From Variovorax sp. J22G73 (GTDB taxonomy: Bacteria; Pseudomonadota; Gammaproteobacteria; Burkholderiales; Burkholderiaceae_C), in assembly GCF_030317035.1 (NCBI RefSeq), contig NZ_JASZYK010000005.1, positions 409,916 to 473,915 of the forward strand: a stretch of 64,000 bases of DNA, in the 5' to 3' direction. The translations under genes and the position numbers were made by a program. The notes below the pieces were generated by a model. The model was not told where the DNA came from, made no database searches, and saw nothing but the letters and a program-made list of their open reading frames with translations. Shown here piece after piece: positions 25,641 to 33,358 of the stretch. The first letter of the stretch is position 1. Every line of letters begins with the position of its first letter.

Positions 25641-27292
25641 CGACACCCACTGCCTTTCCCCGCCGCCTGTTACTGCAGGGCGGCGCCAGCCTCGGCCTGA
25701 CGGGCCTGACGGGCCTGACGGGCCTGACAAGCCTCGTGCCCTCGTGGGCGCAGGCGCCAGCTGCTGGTGCAACCCTCGGCACCCCGGTGCGGGGCGGTAC
25801 GCTCACCGTGCTGATCGACCCCGAGCCGCCCACGCTCACCACCATCGCGCATTCGGCGGGCGCGTCGGTGCTCATCTCGGCCAAGACCACCGAAGGCCTG
25901 CTGACCTACGACTTCGACCTGTCGCCGCAGCCGCAACTGGCCACGGCGTGGAGCGTGAGCAGCGACGGGCTGCAGTACACCTTCGCATTGCGCCGCGGTG
26001 TGAAGTGGCACGACGGCAAGCCCTTCACTTCCGCCGACGTGGCGCATTCCATCGGCCTGCTCAAGCAGTACCACCCGCGCGGGCGCGCCACCTTTTCGAG
26101 CGTGGCCGAGGTGCGCACGCCCGACGCGTACACCGCCGTGCTGGTGCTGAGCAAGCCGGTGCCCTACCTGCTCACGGCGCTGTCGGCGGCCGAGTCGCCC
26201 ATCGTGCCCAAGCACCTGTACGAAAGCGGCAAGGCCGACGCCAACCCGAACAACAACGCGCCCATCGGCACCGGCCCCTTCGTCTTCAAGGAATGGGTGC
26301 GCGGCAGCCACGTGACCTACGAGCGCAACCCCGAATACTGGGACAACCCCAAGCCCTACGTCGACCGGCTCATCGTGCGCTTCATTCCCGATGCGGCCGC
26401 GCGCGCCGCCGCCATCGAAAAAGGCGAGGTGCACCTGAGCCCCGGCACGCCGGTGCCGCTGGGCGATGTGGAGCGGCTGCGCGCCAGGCCGAACCTGGTG
26501 TTCGAGCCCAACGGCTACCAGTACATCAACAACGTCTCGCGCGTGGAGTTCAACCTGGAGAACCCCGCGCTGCAGGACCTGCGCGTGCGCCAGGCCATTG
26601 CGCATGCCATCAACCGGCAGGTGGTGCAGAAGACGGTGTGGTACGGGCAGGGCAGGCTCATTCCGGGGCCGGTGCACCCGGCGCTGAAGAAGTTCTACGT
26701 GCCCGGCCTGCCCGTGCTGCCGCACGACGTGAAGCAGGCCGAGGCGCTGCTCGACGCGGCGGGTTTCACGCGCGGCAAGGCTGGCGGCAACCTGCGGCTG
26801 AAGCTGGCGCTGGTGCCCATCCCCAACGAGGGCGGCCAGCGCACGGCCGAGTACCTGAAGCAGAGCCTGGGGCGCATCGGCATCGAGGTGACCATCGGCG
26901 CGCAGGACTTCGCGACCTACGTGCGCCGCGTGTACGCCGATCGCGCGTTCGACCTGCACGTGAGCGTGATGAGCAACACCTTCGACCCGACGGTGGGCAT
27001 CCAGCGGCTGTACTGGTCGAAGAACTTCAAGAAGGGGCTGCCGTTTTCGAACGGCTCGGGCTACAGCAACCCCGAGGTCGACCGGCTGCTCGAAGCGGCC
27101 GCGGTGGAGGTCGACGAGGGGCGGCGCAGCGCGGCCTTCGCGGAGTTTCAGCGGCACATCGTGCGGGACTTGCCGGACATCACGCTGCTGGCGCTGGACA
27201 ACTACACGATTGCCGACCGCCGCGTGCGGGGGCATACGGTGAGCGCCGATGGGATTGCGGGGAATCTGGCGGGTGCGTGGATAGCTGCGTGA
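25637..27292 (+). CDS. Peptide/nickel-type ABC substrate-binding protein (SBP_bac_5)
   Basis: This 551-residue periplasmic protein is closely related to its upstream neighbour. The signal peptide contains a GLTGLTGLTGLT run encoded by four near-identical 9-base units (25694-25729), so the length of its hydrophobic core could vary by slippage. Family blocks TEGLLTYDFDLSP, LRRGVKWHDGKPFTSADVAH and APIGTGPFVFKEW are clear. A palindromic intergenic repeat follows the stop codon, then the DszB-like gene. Confidence 0.87.
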   Translation: MTTPTAFPRRLLLQGGASLGLTGLTGLTGLTSLVPSWAQAPAAGATLGTPVRGGTLTVLIDPEPPTLTTIAHSAGASVLISAKTTEGLLTYDFDLSPQPQLATAWSVSSDGLQYTFALRRGVKWHDGKPFTSADVAHSIGLLKQYHPRGRATFSSVAEVRTPDAYTAVLVLSKPVPYLLTALSAAESPIVPKHLYESGKADANPNNNAPIGTGPFVFKEWVRGSHVTYERNPEYWDNPKPYVDRLIVRFIPDAAARAAAIEKGEVHLSPGTPVPLGDVERLRARPNLVFEPNGYQYINNVSRVEFNLENPALQDLRVRQAIAHAINRQVVQKTVWYGQGRLIPGPVHPALKKFYVPGLPVLPHDVKQAEALLDAAGFTRGKAGGNLRLKLALVPIPNEGGQRTAEYLKQSLGRIGIEVTIGAQDFATYVRRVYADRAFDLHVSVMSNTFDPTVGIQRLYWSKNFKKGLPFSNGSGYSNPEVDRLLEAAAVEVDEGRRSAAFAEFQRHIVRDLPDITLLALDNYTIADRRVRGHTVSADGIAGNLAGAWIAA

Positions 27293-27305
27293 ACGCGCCC
27301 TCTTA

Positions 27306-27418
27306 CTCCCTCTCCCCTTGGGGAGAGGGTTGGGGTGAGGGTGCGGCCTTTGCACGCGCAATGCCCTTGCCATCGCCGCCGGCCCTCACCCCAGCCCTCT
27401 CCCCGAGGGGAGAGGGAG
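27306..27418. repeat. Palindromic CTCCCTCTCCCC repeat, copy 1
   Basis: The ends CTCCCTCTCCCC (27306) and GGGGAGAGGGAG (to 27418) are inverted, and each arm contains its own hairpin around TTGG or GAGG. The inner parts, GGTTGGGGTGAGGG and CCCTCACCCCAGCC, also pair. The element is repeated at 61849-61962. It lies between two co-oriented genes and could form a strong RNA structure or act as a terminator. Confidence 0.8.
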
Positions 27419-27461
27419 CAACAGCCGAGCCGTGCTCTTTTTTCAGACAGGAGATCAACCC

Positions 27462-28571
27462 ATGACTTCATCCACCTCCACCACCCCCACCACCTCCACC
27501 ACCCCAGACACCCTCTGGTACACCCGCTGCCCCGTCCCCTCCCCGCTCGGCATCGCCGCGCGCCAGGGCTGGCTCGCCGAGACCTTCGCCGCGGAAGGCA
27601 TCGCCATCGAATCGATCATCGACTCGAAAGACCGCAGCATCCGCGAGAGCCATTTCGACCATCACCTCGCGTGGTCCTTCCGCCAGGGCGGCAACATTCC
27701 GCCGATCTGGGCGCGTGCCAACGGGCGTGCCACGCGGCTGGTGGCCATCACCTGGACAGACGAGTTCCAGGCCATCGTCACGCTGCCGGGGCGCGGCATC
27801 GCGTCCATCGAACAGCTGGCCGGCCGGCGCTTCGCGGTGCCGCGCCGTGTGAACGACCTGATCGACTTTCACCGCGCCACGGCGTTGAAGGGCCTGGTGT
27901 CGGGCCTGTCGCTGGGCGGGCTCACCACCAAGGACGTCACGCTAGTGGAGCTGCCCATGGAGGAGTCCGTGATCATTGCGCAGGGCGAGGCCAGCCTGTT
28001 CGGGCTGCGCCGCCGCCACCCGTACTTCCGCGAGGTCGAGGCGCTGGCCAGCGGCGAGGTGGACGCCATCTTCCTGAAGGGCGCGGAAGGCATCGTGGTG
28101 GCCAACCTGATCGGCGCGCAGGTGGTGGCCGAGTTCGGCAACCACCCCGACCCGAAGGTGCGCATCAACAACGGCACGCCGCGCGTGCTCACGGTGGACG
28201 AAGCGCTGTCGCAACAGCGCCCCGACCTGGTGGTGCGGCTGCTCGACGTGGTGGCGCGCGCCGGCCGATGGGCCGAGGCGCACCCCGACGAAACGCTGCG
28301 CTTCGTCGCGCGCGAAATCGCCACCAACGAAGAGGCCGTGCTGGCATCGAACGGGCCCGACGTGCACAAGCACCTGGGCATCGGGCTCGACGCGCCGCTG
28401 GTCGCGGCCATCGGCCACTTCAAGGACTTCCTGCTCGAATGGGGCTTCCTGCCGGGCGACTTCGACCTCGATGCCTGGGTCGACCAGGCCCCGCTGCGCG
28501 CGCTGCATGCGAAGGCGAACCAGGCCACCGCCGAACCCGCCGCGGCCATCGCATTGGACGCCGCCGCATGA
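27462..28571 (+). CDS. DszB-like sulfinate desulfinase (binding-protein fold enzyme)
   Basis: This 369-residue protein has no signal peptide and begins, after a Ser/Thr/Pro-rich tail, with DTLWYTRCPVPSPLG. That matches the start of 2'-hydroxybiphenyl-2-sulfinate desulfinase DszB (365 residues), where the same Cys-Pro-Val-Pro carries the catalytic Cys27. H64 and R74 lie in SHFDHHLAWSFRQGGNIPP with the same ten-residue spacing as DszB His60 and Arg70, and the following Gly is kept. DszB has the fold of periplasmic sulfonate binders but is a cytoplasmic C-S hydrolase releasing sulfite. The ATG at 27462 follows a CAGGAG site. It overlaps the NmrA-like gene by four bases. An orphan binder of SsuA type is the alternative, but the absent signal and conserved Cys argue against it. 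Confidence 0.75.
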   Translation: MTSSTSTTPTTSTTPDTLWYTRCPVPSPLGIAARQGWLAETFAAEGIAIESIIDSKDRSIRESHFDHHLAWSFRQGGNIPPIWARANGRATRLVAITWTDEFQAIVTLPGRGIASIEQLAGRRFAVPRRVNDLIDFHRATALKGLVSGLSLGGLTTKDVTLVELPMEESVIIAQGEASLFGLRRRHPYFREVEALASGEVDAIFLKGAEGIVVANLIGAQVVAEFGNHPDPKVRINNGTPRVLTVDEALSQQRPDLVVRLLDVVARAGRWAEAHPDETLRFVAREIATNEEAVLASNGPDVHKHLGIGLDAPLVAAIGHFKDFLLEWGFLPGDFDLDAWVDQAPLRALHAKANQATAEPAAAIALDAAA

Positions 28572-29464
28572 GCACCCCGTCCCGCATCCTGGTGACGGGC
28601 GCCACCGGGCGCCTGGGCCAACTGCTGGTGCCGCGGCTGCTCGCGCGCGGCGCCACGGTGCGTGCGCTGACGCGCGATGCGGCGCGGGCCGGCGGCCTGC
28701 GCGCGCAAGGCGCCGAAACAGCCATCGGCGACTTCGACGATGCCGATGCCTTGCGCCGCGCGTTGCAGGGCGTGTCGCACCTGTTCCTGCTGTCGCCGAT
28801 CACGCCCACGCTCGCGCAGCAGCAGATCGCGGTGATCGACGCGGCTGCGGCGGCCGGCGTGCGGCGCATCGTGAAGCTGTCGGGCTCGCACTGGACCATC
28901 GTGCCGCCGGGCCGCTCACTGTCGGGCGACGCTCACGGCGAGATCGAGGCCGCGCTCGTGCGCACCGGCATCGCGCACCGCGTGCTGCGCCCGAACGCAT
29001 GGCTGCAGGTGATGCTCACGCGCGTGGCCGCCGACCTGGCCGCCGGCGACGTGCTGCACGCGCCGCCGGGCGATGCGCGCGTCGCCTTCATCGATGCGCG
29101 GGACATCGCGGACGTGGCGGTGGAGGCGCTCTTCGAGCAACCCGCAGCGCCCGGCGCATCGACAGCGCCCTGGGTGCTCACGGGCGGCGAGGCGGTGGGC
29201 TACGGCGACATCGCTCGCATCGCGGCGCGCCTCACGGGCCGCGACATCGTCGCCACGCCGCTGTCCGCGCAGGCGCTGCGCGAGCGCCAGGCGGCGAACG
29301 CGCCTTCGCCCTTCATCGCGCGCGTGCATGCGCAGTTCGCCGAGCTGATCGCCGCGGGCGAGGCACAGCCGGTGACGGGCACGGTCGCCGAGGTGCTCGG
29401 GCGCGCGCCGCGCACGGTGGAAGCCTTTCTGGCCGAGGTGCTGGCGCGTCGCGCCGATGCGTGA
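28568..29464 (+). CDS. NmrA-like NAD(P)-binding protein
   Basis: This 298-residue atypical short-chain dehydrogenase has the nucleotide motif GATGRLG at residues 11-17. A SHLFLLSPITPTLAQQQIAV block and an internal KLSGSHWTIVPPG are typical of the NmrA/quinone-reductase subgroup. No Tyr-X3-Lys active pair is obvious, so it may be a redox sensor or a simple reductase. It is translationally coupled to the DszB-like gene. It is not a recognisable flavin reductase, so it cannot be assumed to supply FMNH2 to the monooxygenases. Confidence 0.8.
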   Translation: MSTPSRILVTGATGRLGQLLVPRLLARGATVRALTRDAARAGGLRAQGAETAIGDFDDADALRRALQGVSHLFLLSPITPTLAQQQIAVIDAAAAAGVRRIVKLSGSHWTIVPPGRSLSGDAHGEIEAALVRTGIAHRVLRPNAWLQVMLTRVAADLAAGDVLHAPPGDARVAFIDARDIADVAVEALFEQPAAPGASTAPWVLTGGEAVGYGDIARIAARLTGRDIVATPLSAQALRERQAANAPSPFIARVHAQFAELIAAGEAQPVTGTVAEVLGRAPRTVEAFLAEVLARRADA

Positions 29465-29520
29465 GGCAGGCCGTGCCCGCGGCATGACGTGGCCGCGCGC
29501 GTGCGACAAAGGCTGAGTTT

Positions 29521-29569
29521 GCTTATGCGGAAGTCTTCGTAGCCACACGCGTGCTGCCGGGGCTATGGT
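29521..29569 (+). promoter_or_regulatory. Candidate activator site and promoter for the rhodanese gene
   Basis: GCTTATGCGG (29521-29530) and CTTCGTAG (29535-29542) match the shared box. A weak -35 position (29540-29545) is followed after 18 bases by TATGGT (29564-29569), 28 bases before the ATG at 29598. Confidence 0.48.
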
Positions 29570-29597
29570 GCCGCCGACCTCTCACCCCGCGCACCTC

Positions 29598-31289
29598 ATG
29601 TCCCTTACTGCTGAAATCTCCAAGCCAGCCGCCACGGCCTCCACCAACCCCACGCCCACCCTCTCGGCCGCCAGCCTGCACCAATGGCTGCAGGACGGCC
29701 GCGAGCTGGCGCTGCTCGACATCCGCGAGCACGGCCAGTACGGCGAAGGCCACCCCTTCTTCGCGGTGCATGCCGGCTACAGCCGCCTCGAAACCGAAGT
29801 GGCGCGGCTGGTGCCGCGCCGCGCCACCCGCACCGTGCTGTTCGACGACGGCGAGCAGGGCGACGCCCTCGCCCACCTGGCCGCGCGCCGCCTCGCCGCG
29901 CTGGGCTACGACGACGTGTCGGTGCTTGCCGGTGGCGCGCCGGCCTGGGCGCGTGCCGGCCACACGCTGTTCAAGGGCGTGAACCTGCCGTCGAAGACCT
30001 TCGGCGAAATCGCCGAGCACGCGTTCGGCGTGCCGCACATCGGCGCGCTCGAACTGGCCGAGCGCCAGCGCAAGGGCGAGCCGCTGGTGCTGCTGGACGG
30101 CCGCACGCTCGAAGAGCACCGCAAGATGACGCTGCCCGGCGCCATTCCCGTGCCCAACGGCGAACTGGCGCTGCGCTGGCGCGCGCTGGTGCCCGACGCG
30201 ACCACGCCCATCGTGGTGCACTGCGCGGGGCGCACGCGCAGCATCGTGGGCGCGCAGATCTTGCGCGACCTGGGCGTGCCCAACCCCGTGCTCGCGCTCG
30301 AAAACGGCACGCAGGGCTGGGCGCTGGCGGGCCTGCAGCTGGAGCGCGGCAGCGCCCGCACGCTGCCGGCGCCGCCCGACGCCGCGCAGCGCCAGGCCGC
30401 GCGCGAAGACGCCGCCGCAGCGGCCCGCCGCGCCAACGTGCCCGTGCTGACCGCGGCCGAGGCGCAAGGCTGGCTCGACGACGGCACGCGCACCACCTTC
30501 GTGTTCGACGTGCGCACGTCCGAAGAATTCGCGGCCGGCGGCCTGCAGGGCGCGCGCCATGCGCCCGGCGGCCAGCTGCTGCAAGCCACCGACCTGCAAA
30601 TCGGCGTGCGCCATGCCCGCGTGCTGGTGCTGGACGACGACGGCACGCGCGCGCCCGTGGTGGCCCTGTGGCTGCGCCGGCTCGGCCTGGACGCGGCGCT
30701 GGTCGAAGACGGCCTGGCCAGCGACCTGCGCGTGCCGGTGCGCGCCCCTGTGCAGTTGCCCCCGGCATTGACCGCCGCCGACGCCGAGGTGCTCTCCGCC
30801 TGGCGCGACGACGCGGACACCGCGCCCGCGGTGCTCGACCTGCGGCCTTCGCAGGCGTACCGGGCGCAGCACGCACACGGCGCGCTCTGGTCGATTCGCC
30901 CGCGCGTGGTGGCCGATGCGCGCGAGGCCACCGGCGGCGACCAGCAGCACCCGGTGCTGCTGGTCGCGCCCGACGAAACCGCCGCGCGGCTGGCCGCGCA
31001 AGACCTGCGCGAGGCCGGCTGGCAGCACCTGTGGTGGGCGCGCGCGGAAGCGATTGCGTCGGCAGGCTGGGCCCAGCAGGCCACGCCGGCATCGCCGCCG
31101 GATGCAGAGGCCATCGACTACCTGCTGTTCGTGCACGACCGGCACGACGGCAACCTGGACGCGGCGCGGCGCTACCTCGACTGGGAGCTGGGCCTGATCG
31201 CGCAGTGCGCGCCCGAGGAGCTGGCCAGCTTCCGCGTTCCGGCGGATGCGAACACCGGTTCGCACGAAAAAACGCATATCGATAGTTGA
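29598..31289 (+). CDS. Four-domain rhodanese protein
   Basis: This 563-residue cytoplasmic protein consists of four tandem rhodanese-type domains. They lie at about residues 20-125, 145-255, 285-395 and 400-500, with a C-terminal tail containing RRYLDWELGLIAQ. Only the second domain has a catalytic loop with cysteine (C209 in VVHCAGRTRSIVGAQ). The loop position is FDDGEQ in the first domain, LDDDGT in the third and VAPDET in the fourth. It should transfer sulfane sulfur, with inactive domains for binding or assembly. Its layout equals residues 205-745 of the dioxygenase fusion at 54709-56946. Its 3' end overlaps the promoter box of the next gene. Confidence 0.87.
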   Translation: MSLTAEISKPAATASTNPTPTLSAASLHQWLQDGRELALLDIREHGQYGEGHPFFAVHAGYSRLETEVARLVPRRATRTVLFDDGEQGDALAHLAARRLAALGYDDVSVLAGGAPAWARAGHTLFKGVNLPSKTFGEIAEHAFGVPHIGALELAERQRKGEPLVLLDGRTLEEHRKMTLPGAIPVPNGELALRWRALVPDATTPIVVHCAGRTRSIVGAQILRDLGVPNPVLALENGTQGWALAGLQLERGSARTLPAPPDAAQRQAAREDAAAAARRANVPVLTAAEAQGWLDDGTRTTFVFDVRTSEEFAAGGLQGARHAPGGQLLQATDLQIGVRHARVLVLDDDGTRAPVVALWLRRLGLDAALVEDGLASDLRVPVRAPVQLPPALTAADAEVLSAWRDDADTAPAVLDLRPSQAYRAQHAHGALWSIRPRVVADAREATGGDQQHPVLLVAPDETAARLAAQDLREAGWQHLWWARAEAIASAGWAQQATPASPPDAEAIDYLLFVHDRHDGNLDAARRYLDWELGLIAQCAPEELASFRVPADANTGSHEKTHIDS

Positions 31290-31328
31290 AGGCGTTCGTT
31301 GCGGGGGCAGGCGCGGGCTCGGAAGATC
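31264..31328 (+). promoter_or_regulatory. Candidate activator site and promoter for the amino-acid import operon
   Basis: ACGAAAAAACGCATATCGAT (31264-31283) and GGCGTTCGTTGCG (31291-31303) match the shared box. The -35-like TTGCGG (31299-31304) is followed after 18 bases by AAGATC (31323-31328). The first part covers the stop codon of the rhodanese gene. Confidence 0.45.
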
Positions 31329-31367
31329 GCCGCCTGCCTTGCTTCGCCTTTTTCGGGCGCCCCAACG

Positions 31368-32228
31368 ATGAACTCCCGCTCGCACTCCGTCTTTTCCCTC
31401 TTCTCTTCTTCCCGCACCGCCGTGGCCCTGGCCACGCTGCTGAGCATCGGCGCGGGCGCGGCCCATGCCGACGCCACCCTCGACCGCATCAAGCAGCGCG
31501 GCAAGGTCGCCATCGGCGTGATGGTCAATGGCGGGCCCTTCGGCTCCATCGACCCGGCCACGCAGCAGCTCATCGGCTGGAACCCCGACCTGGCGCGCGA
31601 CCTGGCCAAGCAGTTGGGCGCGGAAGTGGAGCTGGTGCAGGTGCAACCGGCGAACCGGGTGCAGTTCCTGCAGTCGGGCAAGGTCGACCTGCTGATCGCG
31701 TCGATGGAATACAACCCCGACCGCGGCGAGATCCTGGGCTACGCGCCGACGCCGTTCTACCGCGTGGGCGGCACGGCGGCGGTGTTGAAGACCAGCGGCA
31801 TCGCGAAGTGGGAAGACCTGCGCGGCAAGATCGTCTGCGCCTCCCAGGGCAGCAGTTTCGTGAAGCCGCTGCAGGAGCAATACGGCGCGCAGGTGCGGGG
31901 TTTCAAGACGTCTTCGGAATCGCTGCTGGCGTTGCGCGGCGGAAACTGCGTGGCCGCGGTGCACGACTCGACCTTGATCCAGCCGTTGCTGCGCAGCAGT
32001 GCGGAGTGGGCCGGCTATGCGGCGCCCATCACTGAAGAAATCCTGCCGGCGCCTTCGGTCGTCTGGGCCCGCAAGGGCGAGGCGGACACGATCGCGGCGG
32101 TGGACAAGGTGGTGAAGCAGTGGCACCGCACCGGCTGGCTGATCGAGACGGAGAAGCGCAACCACATCGAGCCTGCCCAGCCCCTGTTGCCTGAGCTGCA
32201 GGCGAAGTTCCGGGGTGCTGCTTCCTGA
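31368..32228 (+). CDS. Polar amino-acid-type ABC substrate-binding protein (SBP_bac_3)
   Basis: This 286-residue periplasmic protein has a signal peptide cut near AHA-DA. It is of the glutamine/cystine-binding family (IKQRGKVAIGVMVNGGPFG, SGKVDLLIASMEYNPDRGE). It is clearly paralogous to the next gene at 32525, which shares KWEDLRGK, the GGNCVAAVH block and the TGWLIE end. The operon encodes matching permeases and an ATPase at 34626-37036. The presence of cysteine dioxygenase and a C-S lyase in that operon suggests cystine or a related sulfur amino acid as ligand. Confidence 0.85.
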   Translation: MNSRSHSVFSLFSSSRTAVALATLLSIGAGAAHADATLDRIKQRGKVAIGVMVNGGPFGSIDPATQQLIGWNPDLARDLAKQLGAEVELVQVQPANRVQFLQSGKVDLLIASMEYNPDRGEILGYAPTPFYRVGGTAAVLKTSGIAKWEDLRGKIVCASQGSSFVKPLQEQYGAQVRGFKTSSESLLALRGGNCVAAVHDSTLIQPLLRSSAEWAGYAAPITEEILPAPSVVWARKGEADTIAAVDKVVKQWHRTGWLIETEKRNHIEPAQPLLPELQAKFRGAAS

Positions 32229-32250
32229 GTTTTTTTACGTTGGTTCGGGG

Positions 32251-32350
32251 CAGGTGAACAGGCCATCGGGTACTTCCCTCCGCGAATGTCCCCCGCCTTC
32301 GGCTCCTCCTTTATTTCGCTGCGGGAAGCACCCGACGCCCTGTTCACCTG
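32251..32350. repeat. Palindromic GTGAACAGG repeat, copy A (complete)
   Basis: Perfect 12-base terminal inverted repeats, CAGGTGAACAGG (32251-32262) and CCTGTTCACCTG (32339-32350), enclose a 100-base element. Imperfect pairing extends to 28 bases per arm. The centre reads CCTCCTTTATTTCGCTG. Weaker similarity to copy B continues to about 32385. Other copies are at 50746-50847 (inverted) and 63834-63900 (half). No transposase is encoded. Confidence 0.8.
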
Positions 32351-32400
32351 GACACGCTGCTTGTGAAGCGCTGACCAACGACCGCACTGCCCAGCGATCA

Positions 32401-32488
32401 CGACGGCGGGGTGTCCCTTTTCGAGAAATAAAGGAGGAGGGGCGAAGCCCCGGGGGACATTCGAGAAAAGGGATACCCCGTCGGCGCG
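32401..32488. repeat. Related palindrome with different arms
   Basis: CGGGGTGTCCCTTTTC near the left end pairs with GAAAAGGGATACCCCG near the right end. The core AAATAAAGGAGGAGGGGC and GGGGGACATTCG repeats the centre of copy A on the opposite strand. So this element shares a core with the neighbouring repeat but has unrelated arms. Confidence 0.7.
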
Positions 32489-32524
32489 ATCGCACCCCCC
32501 GCCCTCACCCTTTCTTTACCCGAT

Positions 32525-33358
32525 ATGACGCCGAAGCTACGCCGCCTACTCCCCCTGCTGACCGCCCTGTACCTGGCAGCAACCGCAGGCGCCGTCCACG
32601 CCGATGCGACGCTCGACAAGATCAAGCAGCGCGGCAAGCTGACCGTGGGGGTCATCCTCTCGGGGCCGCCCTTCGGCACCATCGATCCGGCGACGCAGAA
32701 ACCGGTGGGCTACAACGTCGAGCTGGCCGAAGGCGTTGCCAAGGGCCTGGGCGTGGGGCTGGACACGGTGCAGGTACAGCCGTCGAACCGGGTGCAGCTC
32801 CTGCAGCAGGGCAAGGTGGACATCCTCATCGCCAACATGCAGTGGACGCAGGAACGCAGCGAGATTCTTTCGTTCGTTCCCACGCCGTTCGAAGAGGTGG
32901 GTGGCGCGGCCATCGCCCGCAAGGACAGCGGGCTTTCGAAGTGGGAAGACCTGCGGGGCAAGCCGGTGTGCGTGTCGCAAGGCAGCAACTTCACCAAGCC
33001 GCTGGCCGAACAGTACGGCGCGCAGATCAAGGCTTTTCGCGGACAACCCGAATCGCTGCTGGCGCTCAAGGGCGGCAACTGCGTGGCCGCGGTGCACGTG
33101 AGCCCCACGCTGCGCGAGCTGGCCGCGGGCAACGCCGACTGGAAAGACTACGCCATCGTGTCCCCGTCGGACCTGATTCCCTCGCCCTCCGTCATCTGGG
33201 TGCGCAAAGGCGAGACCGACACGCAGGCCGCCATCGACCGCATCGTGCAGGGCTGGCACCGCACGGGCTGGCTCATCGAGGTGGAGAAGAAGAACGGCAT
33301 GACGCCCACGCCGCTGCTGCACGAGCTGAAGGCGAAGTTCGCGAAGGCGCCGCTGTGA
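32525..33358 (+). CDS. Polar amino-acid-type ABC substrate-binding protein (SBP_bac_3), second copy
   Basis: This 277-residue periplasmic protein has a signal peptide cut near VHA-DA. It closely matches the protein at 31368 throughout, for example VQPSNRVQLLQQGKVDILIA against VQPANRVQFLQSGKVDLLIA. Two palindromic repeats separate the duplicates. The stop codon overlaps the GTG start of the aminotransferase gene, so it is tied to the downstream catabolic and transport genes. Confidence 0.85.
   Translation: MTPKLRRLLPLLTALYLAATAGAVHADATLDKIKQRGKLTVGVILSGPPFGTIDPATQKPVGYNVELAEGVAKGLGVGLDTVQVQPSNRVQLLQQGKVDILIANMQWTQERSEILSFVPTPFEEVGGAAIARKDSGLSKWEDLRGKPVCVSQGSNFTKPLAEQYGAQIKAFRGQPESLLALKGGNCVAAVHVSPTLRELAAGNADWKDYAIVSPSDLIPSPSVIWVRKGETDTQAAIDRIVQGWHRTGWLIEVEKKNGMTPTPLLHELKAKFAKAPL

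Noticed and set aside
20754..25772. Long minus-strand frames opposite the binding-protein and amidase genes
   Set aside because: Composition is that of antisense frames (Val, His, Arg, Gln), and the plus-strand proteins have full family motifs.
27462..28571. Ordinary SsuA-type periplasmic binding protein
   Set aside because: It lacks a signal peptide and conserves the DszB Cys-Pro-Val-Pro, His and Arg positions, so I prefer the desulfinase reading while noting the shared fold.
28568..29464. Flavin reductase partner for the monooxygenases
   Set aside because: The sequence is NmrA-like with an NAD(P)-binding Rossmann start and lacks SsuE- or Fre-type features.
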